Shown: piece after piece, positions 10,200 through 18,916 of the stretch
Layout of the letters: each line of letters starts with the position of its first letter
Position numbering within the stretch: the stretch's first letter is position 1
Origin: Welwitschia mirabilis
Lineage: Eukaryota; Gnetophyta; Gnetopsida; Welwitschiales
NCBI GenBank assembly: GCA_051453625.1
Contig: JBOZIK010000001.1
Coordinates: 5,257,971 to 5,283,618 of the forward strand
Direction: 5' to 3'
Length of the DNA: 25,648 nucleotides
Position numbers and translations under genes: made by a program
Notes under the pieces: model-generated
Database searches by the model: none
What the model saw: the letters and a program-made list of their open reading frames with translations, nothing else
Told to the model about the DNA's origin: nothing

Positions 10200-11100
10200 A
10201 TTGATCTCTTTAATACCTCATCTTGTTTCTTTTTTACTTTTAGAGTTTAACTCTTCTAATCCACTACTACTGAAGGCTTTAAATCTATTAAAGGATTGAC
10301 TTTACTAGTTGGTATTCGTACATGTTTTATGTACTACTGGATGTTCCTTTGCTCTTTTTCAGCGAGTGCTCAAGCTAAGGTTCTCTTTTTTTACCTTTTG
10401 ACTTCCCTCTTTTGTGGTTTTACCCCTATTTCTATTTTTCTCCTTCCCAGAATAAATTAGAAATTATTTTTATCCTTTCTAAATCTACAATCTTTTGACT
10501 TATGTCAAACTTGTCACAGATTTCACATGCTACACTGATACATATTTTTTGATGGTACCATTTCCTTTCACATCTTCCGTAGGCCTAGTCCTTTAGTTCA
10601 GGGAAGAACCTCTATGTGTCCTAATAGTTTGCAAAAGCATAGTAATTTGGTGAATTCTTATACTCAAATTCCACAAGGTCAATTTCATAGCTACGTATTA
10701 TTTCAAAGTTTTTCAACTTTCTCATTAGGTTACTCTTTACTAGGTGTAGAATTAAATCAACACCATTTTTATTCCATTGAGAGTTACTAACTCTAGCTTT
10801 AATCAGGTCTTTGAATTATGTTGGTAATTCTTGAATGAAGGTTTGATTCCATAACATCAAGCTAAATCCTCTCAACTTGACTTAGATTGGTAGTTTTTAA
10901 AAAAATTTAATGAAATCTTTCCTTCCTTTCTTTAACGTATTAAGATAAGCCCTTTTGTCCCAAAGAACCAGGGGCCTTATGCCATCATGTTGTTCAAGTC
11001 TTCCTCAGATGCAAACTTGAAGAGGATCATTCCTTCTGCTAAGGCTATTACTTGGATTATCTAAGTACTAATCCACCTCAAGATCATCCATTTTCTAATT
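10200..11100 (-). pseudogene. LINE ORF1-like remnant: DUF4283 domain and decayed zinc knuckle
   Basis: On the minus strand, 11037-10978 reads GMILFKFASEEDLNNMMA followed by GPWFFGTKGLILI, the hallmark core of the DUF4283 domain of plant LINE ORF1 and related proteins. Next comes a segment with GFSLMLWNQTFIQELPT, matching the domain's second half. At 10650-10608 a zinc-knuckle-like segment follows: with one frameshift it has the spacing of CAFCKLLGHIEV, but the first cysteine is now Tyr and the last is lost. A Lys-rich linker continues to about 10200. In known plant LINEs this protein binds the element RNA. Here it is interrupted by stops and frameshifts. Its position just upstream of the endonuclease remnant supports one LINE. 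Confidence 0.6.
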
Positions 11101-11720
11101 GCTTCCATACTTGGCTAATGGCCACAAGAAAAGAATCTATCTACTAAGTTGATTTTAGCCTTTTCTCTACATTGATGTAGTGCTTCAAAGAGGCTTTTAT
11201 TTTAAATTTTATGTCTTCTTGAAAAAAACTTTTTTGTATTTGAATCTATGAGAAGAAGATCTTACTTAGATCCCTGCACCCTTGCCTCTGTTAGCACCAT
11301 TGCGATGTGCTGAAAGCTTGTCACAAGACTAAAACCCACCTTCTCCTATGCTTCCCTAGTGGTTTGAAAGCCTGCCACAAGACCTAAATTGCCCTTAGTG
11401 CATGTGGCTAGTCTTTGCCATGAAACTCTGCTTAAGATGTCTTGGCGTCCTCTATTATCATCCTTATCTCCTTTACAGGCCACAAACTTTCCTGCTGCAA
11501 AGCCAATAGACCTCACAAAGAAAACAATTTTACACTTCTCTGTAGCTGCCTCTCCTCTTGGCTACTTCCTTCGACTCTTGTTGGCCCCTCCACTTCCTAA
11601 CCTCACTTGAGAAGGGAGGCTCCACTCCTTGCGTTAGATGTCCAAGCCCTAGAAATCCTTGAAGAAGACTTACCCCTTTTTTCCCGATTCTATCTTTTCT
11701 TTACTTGTTTTTCATGTTTC
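11101..11720. other. Mixed-composition region upstream of the LINE, GC-richer at 11250-11650
   Basis: On the minus strand this lies directly 5' of the DUF4283 remnant, where a LINE 5' untranslated region would be, and it is clearly GC-richer than its surroundings. A plus-strand frame (11389-11610, 73 codons, Leu/Pro-rich) resembles nothing I know and is probably chance. I cannot exclude a fragment of a captured host gene. Confidence 0.35.
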
Positions 11721-12233
11721 TCTTTATCTTACATTTTAAGTGTAATTAAAATTTAGTTTCAGTTTTGAAATGAAATTATGCAAATAGATAAAGTTTTATT
11801 AGAGAGTTATGTTATTGTTGACGATGTTGGTTTGATTTTTGGTAAATAATTTTTTTTTGGTTGGCATACTCTTTAAAGATTGAACTCACAACCAAAAAGT
11901 TATTTTTAGTGAATAGTTTCTTCTTCTTCTTCTCTCTTTTTTTTCTTTTTCCCCTTTGGATGGAAGACTTTTTAAGAGAAGAACTTACAACTAAAAAGCT
12001 AAAGAAACCAAAAGGATGTCTTTAAGGAAACTAAATAAGTTTTATTAAGATAAAGATTTTTTTAACTTGAAAGACTTTAACAACTAAACTCAAAATCTCA
12101 AAAACCTTTTTAAGAATTAAACTTATAATCACAAAGACCAAATCATTACTTTATTATGAGGATGTCTATTCAAAGATAATACTAAAGATATTTACCATGT
12201 TATTATACTGAAATTTACATAACACAGCTAATC
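11721..12233. other. AT-rich stretch, nothing recognised
   Basis: Low-complexity AT-rich DNA with T runs and a short TTC microsatellite near 11929-11940. No domain or repeat partner was found in the window. Confidence 0.4.
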
Positions 12234-12258
12234 GTGAACGCAAAATTTACCTCGACCG

Positions 12259-12358
12259 NNNNNNNNNNNNNNNNNNNNNNNNNNNNNNNNNNNNNNNNNN
12301 NNNNNNNNNNNNNNNNNNNNNNNNNNNNNNNNNNNNNNNNNNNNNNNNNNNNNNNNNN
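12259..12358. other. Scaffold gap (100 N)
   Basis: Exactly 100 N, probably a gap of unknown size, inside the LTR-S copy. In the sister copy this is where the GGACGTCC minisatellite begins, a plausible cause of assembly failure. Confidence 0.99.
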
Positions 12359-12622
12359 CACGAAAATATAGTCGTTTAAAGATGTTAGCTGCGGTTTCCA
12401 ACCTCCAACGACTCTTCTTTGTCTTGTATCTATATATGCCTCTATCTAATGGATTGAAGCAGATTTGCTTACCTTGAGAAAATATCACTTGAAGGAATTT
12501 GTGTTAATATACAGAGATCTGACTGAACTTGTGCAATCCTTTATCATCATTAAGGATTGATCTAAAGCTCTCAATGCTGATGCCCTGTGCAATCTAGGCA
12601 CCTTGCTCCATCAGAAATCTCT

Positions 12623-12628
<6 letters not shown>

Positions 12629-12692
<64 letters not shown>
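12629..12692. repeat. (CT)n microsatellite inside LTR-S
   Basis: About 32 CT units with one interruption (CTTTCT at 12681-12686). The homologous LTR at 21069-21082 has only about 7 units, so the tract has expanded in this copy or contracted in the other. Confidence 0.95.
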
Positions 12693-13015
12693 ATTCTTTG
12701 ATTGTTGTAAGAAGCTTAAGGATTTGAGCAAAGGAGTGGAGGTCCTACGAACTCCTTATGAAGGAGGTTTTGTAAAGATCTTAAATTAAGGGAACCGGGA
12801 GGCTGATAGCTGTTTGCTGCCCCTTGAGAGTGGAGTAGGCTTGGCCGAATCACTATAAAATCTGGTGCACTTGTTCTTCTGTTTTTCTTTTTAGTTGTTT
12901 ATTCATTTATTGTTTAATATTTGTGGTATCAGATTTATATTTTTGCAAAAATTAATCAGTAATATTGTTATCACCCTATTCAATCCCCCTCTAGGGTGCA
13001 TGTACGATCCTAACA

Positions 13016-13309
13016 TTGAGAAGTTTAGACATATAGCTATCGAAAAAGAGATGGTGGAGGTGTTTACCCTTACTATTTTTTTTTAAGTTTTTGTTTTGAT
13101 GAGGTTAATACATTGAAAACCATCTCACACTCATCACATTCACTAGTTTGCTTGGTTGGGTGGAAACCCATAAATGGCCCCTATTGGCTTAGGGGTTGGC
13201 CAACAAGTGTCTAGGTCTCACGTATGATCGATATCCAAGATGTTGATACATATGCTCAAGTGCAGCTTAAATACATGGATATAGATCATAAACCAACTTG
13301 CACACTATT
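13016..13309. other. Left flank of the Tork-like insertion, unassigned
   Basis: Sequence between the end of an LTR-S copy and the target-site duplication of the copia element. I recognise no domain. A frame at 12895-13086 straddles the LTR end and is not credible as a gene. Confidence 0.4.
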
Positions 13310-13314
13310 GATGA

Positions 13315-13621
13315 TGTTAGGTAGAGATGGGACATGTGTCAGGAGAGGGATGAGACCTTTTTTAGGGTTTTGGCTTATAGCCCTAATTGGTTGTGGTTCT
13401 TAACCTATTTAAAGGTGGTGTAAGGGTTGTTTGAATAAAGAGTTCATAGAGTTCTGTGAGGCATCCTTGCCTGAAGCATGTTCTTGGCTTACAATTTCTG
13501 AGATTGATAATAGAACTTTGCATTGCTTTCCCATGGTTTTTCTGGGGTTTTCCACATAAATTGCTATATCTTTGTTTTCTTTTGCTACATTCTTTAATCG
13601 CTTTGTTGTTCCCTCCTGCCA
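13315..13621 (+). repeat. 5' LTR of the Tork-like element
   Basis: Begins TGTTAGGTAG and carries a TATA-like box TATTTAAA at 13407-13414, followed by the conserved AGAGTTCATAGAGTTCTGTGAGGC region. Compared with the 3' LTR it lacks an 18-bp duplication (GAAGCC...GGCTTG) and a short insertion. Its last bases differ: where the 3' LTR ends TGTATTTTCGTAACA, this copy reads CCCTCCTGCCA and runs into a C-rich tract. The exact right edge is therefore uncertain. Confidence 0.8.
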
Positions 13622-13692
13622 CCACCCCCCCTCCACCCCCTTCTTTTCTCCACCCAACAAAAAAAAAAAAAACACAAACAAAAACAAAACTT
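13622..13692. repeat. C-rich then A-rich low-complexity tract replacing the primer-binding site
   Basis: Directly after the 5' LTR, where TGGTATCAGAGC should be, there is a pyrimidine tract dominated by C runs followed by a run of 14 A and ACAAAC-type repeats. No primer-binding site is seen, so this copy could not have primed reverse transcription in its present state. Confidence 0.8.
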
Positions 13693-13863
13693 TTTGGGGT
13701 GTTTGTACAACGCTTTTGACATTTGTCTGTACAACCATACAATTAAACGACGATGGAGCATTTGCTGACTAGTAACTAACTAGTCATAGCTGAGAACTAG
13801 GGTGTATAGAATATTCGAATAGAAGGTGTTCTTTGCCAGAAAGAATGTGATATTGTTCTAAAG

Positions 13864-14526
13864 ATGGAAGCAGATGTGAAGGCAACATTTGGACTCTCTG
13901 ATGCAGAATGGTTGAAGAAGTACCTTGATAAAAAATGGAAAAACTCAACAAAAGTGCACTTTTGTTGATTCAGCCGTGCCTTGGCAACAAAATTCTTCAA
14001 TCCCATAGCAAGATTTCTACCATAGCTGAACTGTTTCAGATTCTGATGCAAAGGTATGATCAGCCTACGAGCATGAGCTAGTTTTATATCGTCAACAAGA
14101 TCTTCAAAATAAAGATGAAAGAAGGTGCATCATTGCAAGCACACCTAGACAAGATGAACGGGTTGTTCGTGGAGTTGGATGACCTGAGGATAATGTTTAA
14201 AGAAAACCTGAGGGTAATTGTGGTTCTCAGTTGCTTGCCTGATTCCTGGGGGACTATTTGCACTACCCTGATGATGGCCTTAGACACTGCCATGCCTGAA
14301 TATTGTCATTTCAAAGCCTTTGGATACCTATAAGACTAGGGCTGTTGAGTCTGTTGGAGAAGCCCTTGTTGTTCACAGAGGACGTTCTTAGACCAGAGGA
14401 AGAGGACTTTGGTAGAGCAAGAGCAGAGGAAGATCTGTCAATAGAAGCATTGAATGTTGGCACTGTAAGAAGAAAGGCCACTTACGAAAGGACTGCTATA
14501 GCTTGAAAAAGAAGCACAAGTAGAAG
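13864..14526 (+). pseudogene. Copia gag (capsid/nucleocapsid) of the Tork-like element
   Basis: Encodes the RNA-binding structural protein of the particle. The reading frame shifts at least twice. A recognisable stretch runs from about 13960, with CLGNKILQSHSK, then AELFQILMQRYDQPTSMS and a stop, then MKEGASLQAHLDKMN and LPDSWGTICTTL (14115-14333). The tail has ESVGEALVVH and Arg/Ser-rich sequence. An intact CCHC zinc knuckle, CWHCKKKGHLRKDC, sits at 14455-14496. The first Met I can point to (13864) is not certainly the native start. A 97% identical fragment lies at 7989-8370. The knuckle spacing CX2CX4HX4C is the nucleocapsid signature of this superfamily. Confidence 0.85.
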
Positions 14527-14690
14527 AAAGGAGGTAACCAGCAAAGCTAGGAAGGAGGAAAAGAGTTGAATGTAGAAGTAGATGTTGATGTTGTAAAAAC
14601 AAGCACAAATAGAAGGAAGGAGGTAACTAGCAAAACTAGAAAGGAGGAAAAGGGTTGAATGTAGAAGGAGATGTTGATGTTGTGTTGATT
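14512..14690 (+). repeat. 89-bp tandem duplication in the gag-protease spacer
   Basis: Two units, starting AAGCACAA at 14512 and 14601, each running through AGGAGGTAAC, GGAGGAAAAG and GATGTTGATGTTGT. The period of 89 is not a multiple of three, so the duplication itself shifts the gag-pol frame. Confidence 0.8.
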
Positions 14691-14960
14691 ATAGATGTAC
14701 AAGAGGTCAACGTTTCCCAATGCTCTTGCCCTGATATTTGGATTTTGGATTCTGGTACTTTGTTTCATCTTTGCCTAGATGTTTCCATGTTTTTTTCATA
14801 TGACAAAGTTTTAGAGAAGTATTTGTATCTGGGGGATGATCGATGCTGTGAGATCAAAGGAATTGGGTCTGTAATGCTGCAAGGAAATGATGGCATAAAA
14901 CTATTTCTTTAGGATGTTAGACATGTGTATCAACTTGCAAAAAAATTTAATTTCATCAAG
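14655..14960 (+). pseudogene. Copia aspartic protease of the Tork-like element
   Basis: The frame at 14655-14912 contains IWILDSGTLFHLCL, with the catalytic DSG triplet at 14748-14756 in the usual W-I-L-D-S-G context. It is followed by YLGDDRCCEIKGIGSVML, the flap-side segment of copia proteases, and DVRHVYQL after a stop at 14910. The protease cuts the gag-pol polyprotein in the particle. The usual DSGA/DSGC is DSGT here, which is tolerated in aspartic proteases generally. The domain is broken by a stop and by frameshifts further downstream, so it is not functional in this copy. Confidence 0.8.
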
Positions 14961-15024
14961 TCAATTTGATGCTATTGGCTATTCAGTTTTCTTTGACGCA
15001 GGTGGCTAAAAGGTAACGAAAGGT

Positions 15025-16010
15025 GCCATGGTTCTGGCATGAGGACAAAAAGAAGGGACCTTGTACACTCTGCATGCTGATGTGGTAAAGCATAGTGTTA
15101 CTGTTGCTGGTGATAAGGACGTGTCTCTTTGGCATAAGAGACTTGGACATCTCAATGAAACAGGCATGAAGGTTTTTACTTCCAAAGTTTGACTTTGGTT
15201 TTTTAGATTTCTATAGGGATTGTGTTGTTACAAAATCAAAATGGAAACCTTAAGAAATCTATTTCTAGAAATAAAAGCACTGGAAAATTCGATTTTGTTC
15301 ATTTCAATGTTGTTGGGCCTATGCCAATGGTGTCCTTTGGTAGAGCATCTTATTTTGTTATGTTTATTGATGACTTTAGTTTAAAAAACTTGGCTGTTTC
15401 CTATTCCCTCAAAAGATAAAGCCTTTGATGTTTTCAAGCAATGCAAAGCTAGAGTTGAAAATGAATCAAGCTGTAAAATTAGATGCTTGATGACAAAAAA
15501 TGGAGGCGAATACACACCTCTCCTGAATTTGAGATGTTTTGCAGAGATAATCGAATTGTCCACACAAAGACACCTCCATATACACCTTAGAACAATGGAG
15601 GGCTGAAAGATACAATATGACTGTTTCAGAAAGGTTATGTTCATAGTTGCAACAATTTGGAGTTCCAAAAGATCTCTGGGCTGAAGTAGCCAACACTGCT
15701 GCATATCCTCTAAATAGGTCACTGCATTCAGCAGTTTAGGGAGGAATACCAGAGTTTGTTTGGAGTGGAGGAAGCCATCTTTCTCACTTGAAGGTGTTTG
15801 GCTGTGAAGCATATGTGCATTAGCAGAACACAAGAAAACTGGATGGTCATGCACATAGGTGTATTTTTCTGGGTTATGAAGGAGACAACCTTGGTTATAG
15901 ATTATGGGATTTAGTAGACACGAGGGTGATCAGATCATGTGATGTAGTCTTTTATGAACAACAAATATTTTACAAGTCATTGGAAGAAAACCCAAATGAG
16001 GGAATTCCTA
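15025..16010 (+). pseudogene. Copia integrase of the Tork-like element
   Basis: The pre-integrase zinc-binding segment is visible as SLWHKRLGHLNETGMKV near 15125-15175. The catalytic core follows: VVGPMPMVSFGRASYF then FIDD (15362-15373) with the first acidic residue. The second catalytic position falls near 15493-15510 and reads TKNGGEY, so the expected Asp of the DNGGEY box is Lys. The third region near 15580-15605 has lost two bases. Downstream, LKVFGCEAYVH, IFLGYEGDNLGYRLWD and a run to VVFYEQQIFYK (15926-16010) match the copia integrase C-terminal part. Integrase inserts the cDNA into the nucleus genome. Here the active site and frame are both damaged. A large antisense frame (15381-15854) is a shadow. 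Confidence 0.85.
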
Positions 16011-16299
16011 ACTTTAGCACTTTGCAAAAGCCTTTTGAATTTTCAGATCACGATGATGACGGTAAAATGAGTAATCCTCTTGATGACAAGGATGATGGAG
16101 ATGAAAATAATCGACCTGAGTTGCAACAACGTGATTTTTTAGAATGTGAAGATGAAAGAGTCTCATACTCCTACACATTGGGTAAGAAGGTCCACATGTC
16201 CTAATAGACCACTTGTCAGGTATTCTCCATCATTGCATTATATCCTGTACATACATAAAGGAGAACCTTAAATGTACCAGGAAGCTATTTCTTTGCCTA

Positions 16300-17010
16300 A
16301 CTCAAAAAAGTGGAATGCTGCAATGAAAGAAGAGTTAAATGCTTTAAGGCATAATGATACATGAGATGTGGTTCCCTTACCAGCTAGCAAACATGCCTTG
16401 TCTAACAAATGGGTTTTTAGGATAAAAGAAGAGGCAAATGGAAAAGCATGTTACAGGGCAAGACTGGTTGTAAAGGGTTTCGAGTAGAAGCTAGGTATTG
16501 ACTTTACTAAAACTTTTCCTTGAGTAGCAAAACATTCCTCTATTCGTGTCATTTTATATATTGTTACTGTCTTGAATCTTGAGTTAGAACAATTGGACAT
16601 TAAAACTGCTTTTTTTAACGGTGATCTTAAAGAAGAGATTTATATGAAATTGCCTAAACGTTTTGAAACCGAAGAGAAGAACCTAGTCTGTAGGTTGAAC
16701 AAAAGTTTGTATGGCCTAAAACAGACACCCAGGCAATGGTATAAGAAACTTGACAACTTTATGCGGGAACAAAAATGTAAAAGGAGTGATGTAGATCAAT
16801 GTATTTATCTCCGTGTATAGGCTTCTGGTGAGATTGTTATTTCATTGTTGTATGTTGATGATATGCTTGTTACTGGAAATGACATACAAGAAATTATGAG
16901 GTTGAAAATGGAGATGGGAAAGCACTTTGCAACTAAGGACTTAGGTCCTGCAAAACAGATTCTTTGAATGAAAATTTCTAGGGATAGATCATGTGAATAA
17001 CTGTGCTTAG
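16300..17010 (+). pseudogene. Copia reverse transcriptase of the Tork-like element
   Basis: Begins near KKWNAAMKEELNAL (about 16306) and continues with NKWVFRIKEEANGKA and ARLVVKGFE then a stop. The longest open piece (16572-16820) has LEQLDIKTAFFNGDLKEEIY, LNKSLYGLKQTPRQWYK and DQCIY. The catalytic box YVDDMLVTGND is intact at 16851-16883, preceded by one stop in the spacer. The segment ends around DLGPAKQIL and a stop. The enzyme copies the element RNA into DNA in the particle. At least five in-frame stops separate the pieces, so it is dead even though the two active-site aspartates survive. Confidence 0.9.
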
Positions 17011-17112
17011 TCAGTTTGAATACATTGGCAAAGTATTAAAGTGTTTTAACATAACTGACCGTAAACCGGTTGGAACACCGTTAGTGAGCCATTTTTACTT
17101 GTCTCTAGAGGA

Positions 17113-17765
17113 TTGCCCAAAAACAGAGAAGGAATAGGAAAGAATGGAAACGATTCCTTATGCTTTAGCTATTGGAAGCGTGATGCATGCTACGGTCTGC
17201 ACAAGACCATATATTTCATATGCAGTGGGAGCTGTCTCACGTTTCATGAGCAATTGTCGCCTAAAGCATTGGGAAGCTATAAAATGGATTTTGCACTACC
17301 TGAAAGGCACACAAAATTTTTGTTCGAGTTTTGGTCATACTTGATTGGATACTATTGGTTGCGTGGATGCTAGTTATGCTTTAGTGTAAAGATATAAGAA
17401 AGTCCACTTCTAGTTATGTTTTCGTGACGGGAGGTGGTCTTGTGAGTTGGATGTCTCATTTGCAAAGAGACATGGCTTTGTCAACTACAAAAGTAGATTA
17501 CATAGCTATGACAAGGTACTTAAAGAGATGATTTGGCTAAGATGCTTACTAAATTGGTTTGAATTGAAACAACAATGATATGTGATTTATTGAAATAGTG
17601 ATAGTGCCATTCATTTGGCACAGAATGCTACTTACCATGCGAGACAAAGCACCTCGATATGAGGTATCACTTCACTTAGGAAGCATTGGAGGAGAAGAAG
17701 TTGGATGCTCACAAAATCCACACTCAGGCGAATCTTGCAAATTTCTTAACCAAGGCTATTACTGG
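17113..17765 (+). pseudogene. RT connection and RNase H of the Tork-like element
   Basis: The frame 17144-17344 reads METIPYALAIGSVMHATVCTR, then ISYAVGAVSRFMSN, HWEAIKWILHYLKGTQ, the usual segment between RT and RNase H in copia pol. RNase H landmarks follow in broken frames: CVDASYAL (first acidic residue), RKSTSSYVFVTGGGLVSWMS, ALSTTKVDYIAM (where Lys replaces the expected Glu of STTEAEY), and the C-terminal IHTQANLANFLTKA. RNase H removes the RNA strand during reverse transcription. One catalytic residue and the frame are lost. Confidence 0.85.
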
Positions 17766-18003
17766 AGATAAACATTAGCGGTGTTGTCATAGCATACACT
17801 TGGACACATGATCTAAGCAAGCTTGGAAAGCAATGCATCTCTGGAGCTACCTCGAAGATGTGCTAAATTTGTCTTCAAGTGGGAGAATGTTGATATGTGA
17901 ATCCAAATTTATTCCTTGTAAATGTTCCTAATATTATGTTTTTACGTTGGGCCCACTTTAATATTGTAAAAGGAGGTTTCTATTTTAAAACCGTCCTTGG
18001 GGG
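17766..18003 (+). other. 3' untranslated region with two polypurine-tract-like sites
   Basis: After the RNase H end there is a polypurine-like AAGTGGGAGAA ending at 17887. It is followed by TGTTGATATGTGAATCC (from 17888), which looks like a typical copia LTR start. A second G run, TTGGGGG, abuts the 3' repeat at 18004. Only sequence from 18004 onward is present at the 5' end of the element. Confidence 0.6.
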
Positions 18004-18337
18004 TGTTAGGTAGAGATGGAACATGTGTCAATAGAGGGATGAGACCTTGTTTAGGGTTTGGCTTATAGCCCTAATTGGCTATAACCCTTGGCCTATTTAA
18101 AGGTGGTGTGAGAGTTGTTTGAAGAGAGAGTTCATAGAGTTCTGTGAGGCACACTTGCCTGAAGCCTGTTCTTGGCTTGAAGCCTAATTTTGGCTTGTAA
18201 TTTCTATGATTGATAATAGAGCTCTGCATTGCTTTCCTGTGGTTTTTCGCCTCATTGGGGTTTTCCATGTAAATCATTGTCTCTGTTTTCTCTTGTTGCA
18301 ATTTTTAATCACTTTGCTGTTGTGTATTTTCGTAACA
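18004..18337 (+). repeat. 3' LTR of the Tork-like element
   Basis: A 334-bp repeat, starting TGTTAGGTAG and ending TTTTCGTAACA, with TATTTAAA at 18094-18101. The terminal CA is followed at once by GATGA, the 5-bp duplication. It contains an 18-bp internal duplication around GAAGCCTAATTTTGGCTTG not found in the 5' LTR. Confidence 0.85.
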
Positions 18338-18342
18338 GATGA

Positions 18343-18712
18343 TAAGGTGGGCATTGGTAGTGGCCTTACACCGAGTGGATAGTATTCCTCTGCACCGAAT
18401 ATGTAACTCAAACAAATCCTTGCTTTTTCATCAGTTGAGGGTTTAATGTGTTTACTCTAGTTTGTTCTTCCCACTTGAGACAACACTTGAGTATAGGACA
18501 TATAGCTAGGTAATGTTGGTAAATGTAGAGCTCATAGTCCTTTAACTCTTTGCTCTCATTGCATCCTAGTCTGTTACATTAAGTCATTAACTAGGTTCAA
18601 AAGGAAGCCACAATTGTTTTACTACATTAATTCATTCTGATGACTGTAATTGCTTATCGAGCTCTCCTTTCAGATTTTGCCAGCTTGAGGGATACCTTGT
18701 CCATAACTAATA
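18343..18712. other. Right flank of the Tork-like insertion, unassigned
   Basis: No domain or repeat recognised. By the target-site logic this was contiguous with 13016-13314 before the copia insertion. It ends at a gap. Confidence 0.4.
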
Positions 18713-18812
18713 NNNNNNNNNNNNNNNNNNNNNNNNNNNNNNNNNNNNNNNNNNNNNNNNNNNNNNNNNNNNNNNNNNNNNNNNNNNNNNNNNNNNNNNN
18801 NNNNNNNNNNNN
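18713..18812. other. Scaffold gap (100 N)
   Basis: Exactly 100 N, an unsized gap. It hides the left part of the LTR that ends at 18916 and any continuation of the minus-strand RNase H beyond it. Confidence 0.99.
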
Positions 18813-18916
18813 GATTGATTTTGTATTTCAGGTTAATTGTGAAGATTTAGATTCATATTCATATTTCGCAATAAAATTTAAATTACCCTATTCAGAGTGC
18901 TTCTTTGATCGTAACA
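18813..18916 (+). repeat. LTR 3' end interrupting a minus-strand copia RNase H
   Basis: The sequence ACCCTATTCA, a short segment, then GTGCTTCTTTGATCGTAACA resembles the terminus of LTR-S at 12972-13015 (ACCCTATTCA ... GTGCATGTACGATCCTAACA). It lacks most of the pyrimidine block between. It ends in CA exactly where the minus-strand RNase H reading frame breaks (after FCDNTSIV). It is probably the end of a nested plus-orientation LTR from a related family. Confidence 0.55.

Larger units (their letters stand above)
12234..13015 (+). repeat. Partial LTR-S copy, plus orientation (TATA to CA end)
   Basis: From 12359 to about 13000 this matches the reverse complement of 20770-21370 at roughly 85-90%. 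It has a TATA box (TATATATG, 12431-12438), a (CT)n microsatellite, the pyrimidine block CCTATTCAATCCCCCTCT, and a terminus CCTAACA ending at 13015, compatible with a TG...CA LTR. Pyrimidine blocks of this kind are common near LTR ends of SIRE-type copia elements. The part left of the gap (12234-12258) may be its continuation, but the gap hides the junction. No primer-binding site follows 13015, so this is a 3' or solo LTR, or a truncated one. Confidence 0.65.
13310..18342 (+). mobile_element. Degenerate Tork/Tnt1-like Ty1/copia retrotransposon with GATGA target-site duplication
   Basis: Two direct repeats, 13315-13621 and 18004-18337, start with the same TGTTAGGTAGAGATGG. They flank gag, protease, integrase, reverse transcriptase and RNase H in copia order. 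The 5 bases GATGA occur directly before the left repeat (13310-13314) and directly after the right repeat (18338-18342), as expected of a target-site duplication. The element proper is 13315-18337, 5.02 kb, typical for the superfamily. The LTRs agree at only about 85% by eye, mostly through transitions, so the insertion is old. Every gene has stops or frameshifts. The lineage call rests on the WHKRLGH, GPMPMVSFG and YVDDMLV-type motifs and is an inference. Confidence 0.9.

Noticed and set aside
13241-13314. TGTTGATACATATG at 13241 as the true 5' LTR start matching TGTTGATATGTG at 17888
   Set aside because: Only the first eight bases agree; the next 70 bases do not align, and the GATGA duplication places the boundary at 13315.
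13383-13772. Overlapping minus- and plus-strand frames in the 5' LTR
   Set aside because: They overlap the LTR and a low-complexity C/A tract; no domain and no partner in the 3' LTR.
14084-14293. Minus-strand frames at 14084-14293 and 8019-8228 conserved between two loci
   Set aside because: They are the antisense of gag; conservation follows from the shared gag sequence.
15381-15854. 157-codon minus-strand frame
   Set aside because: Antisense of the Tork-like integrase, which has clear motifs on the plus strand.
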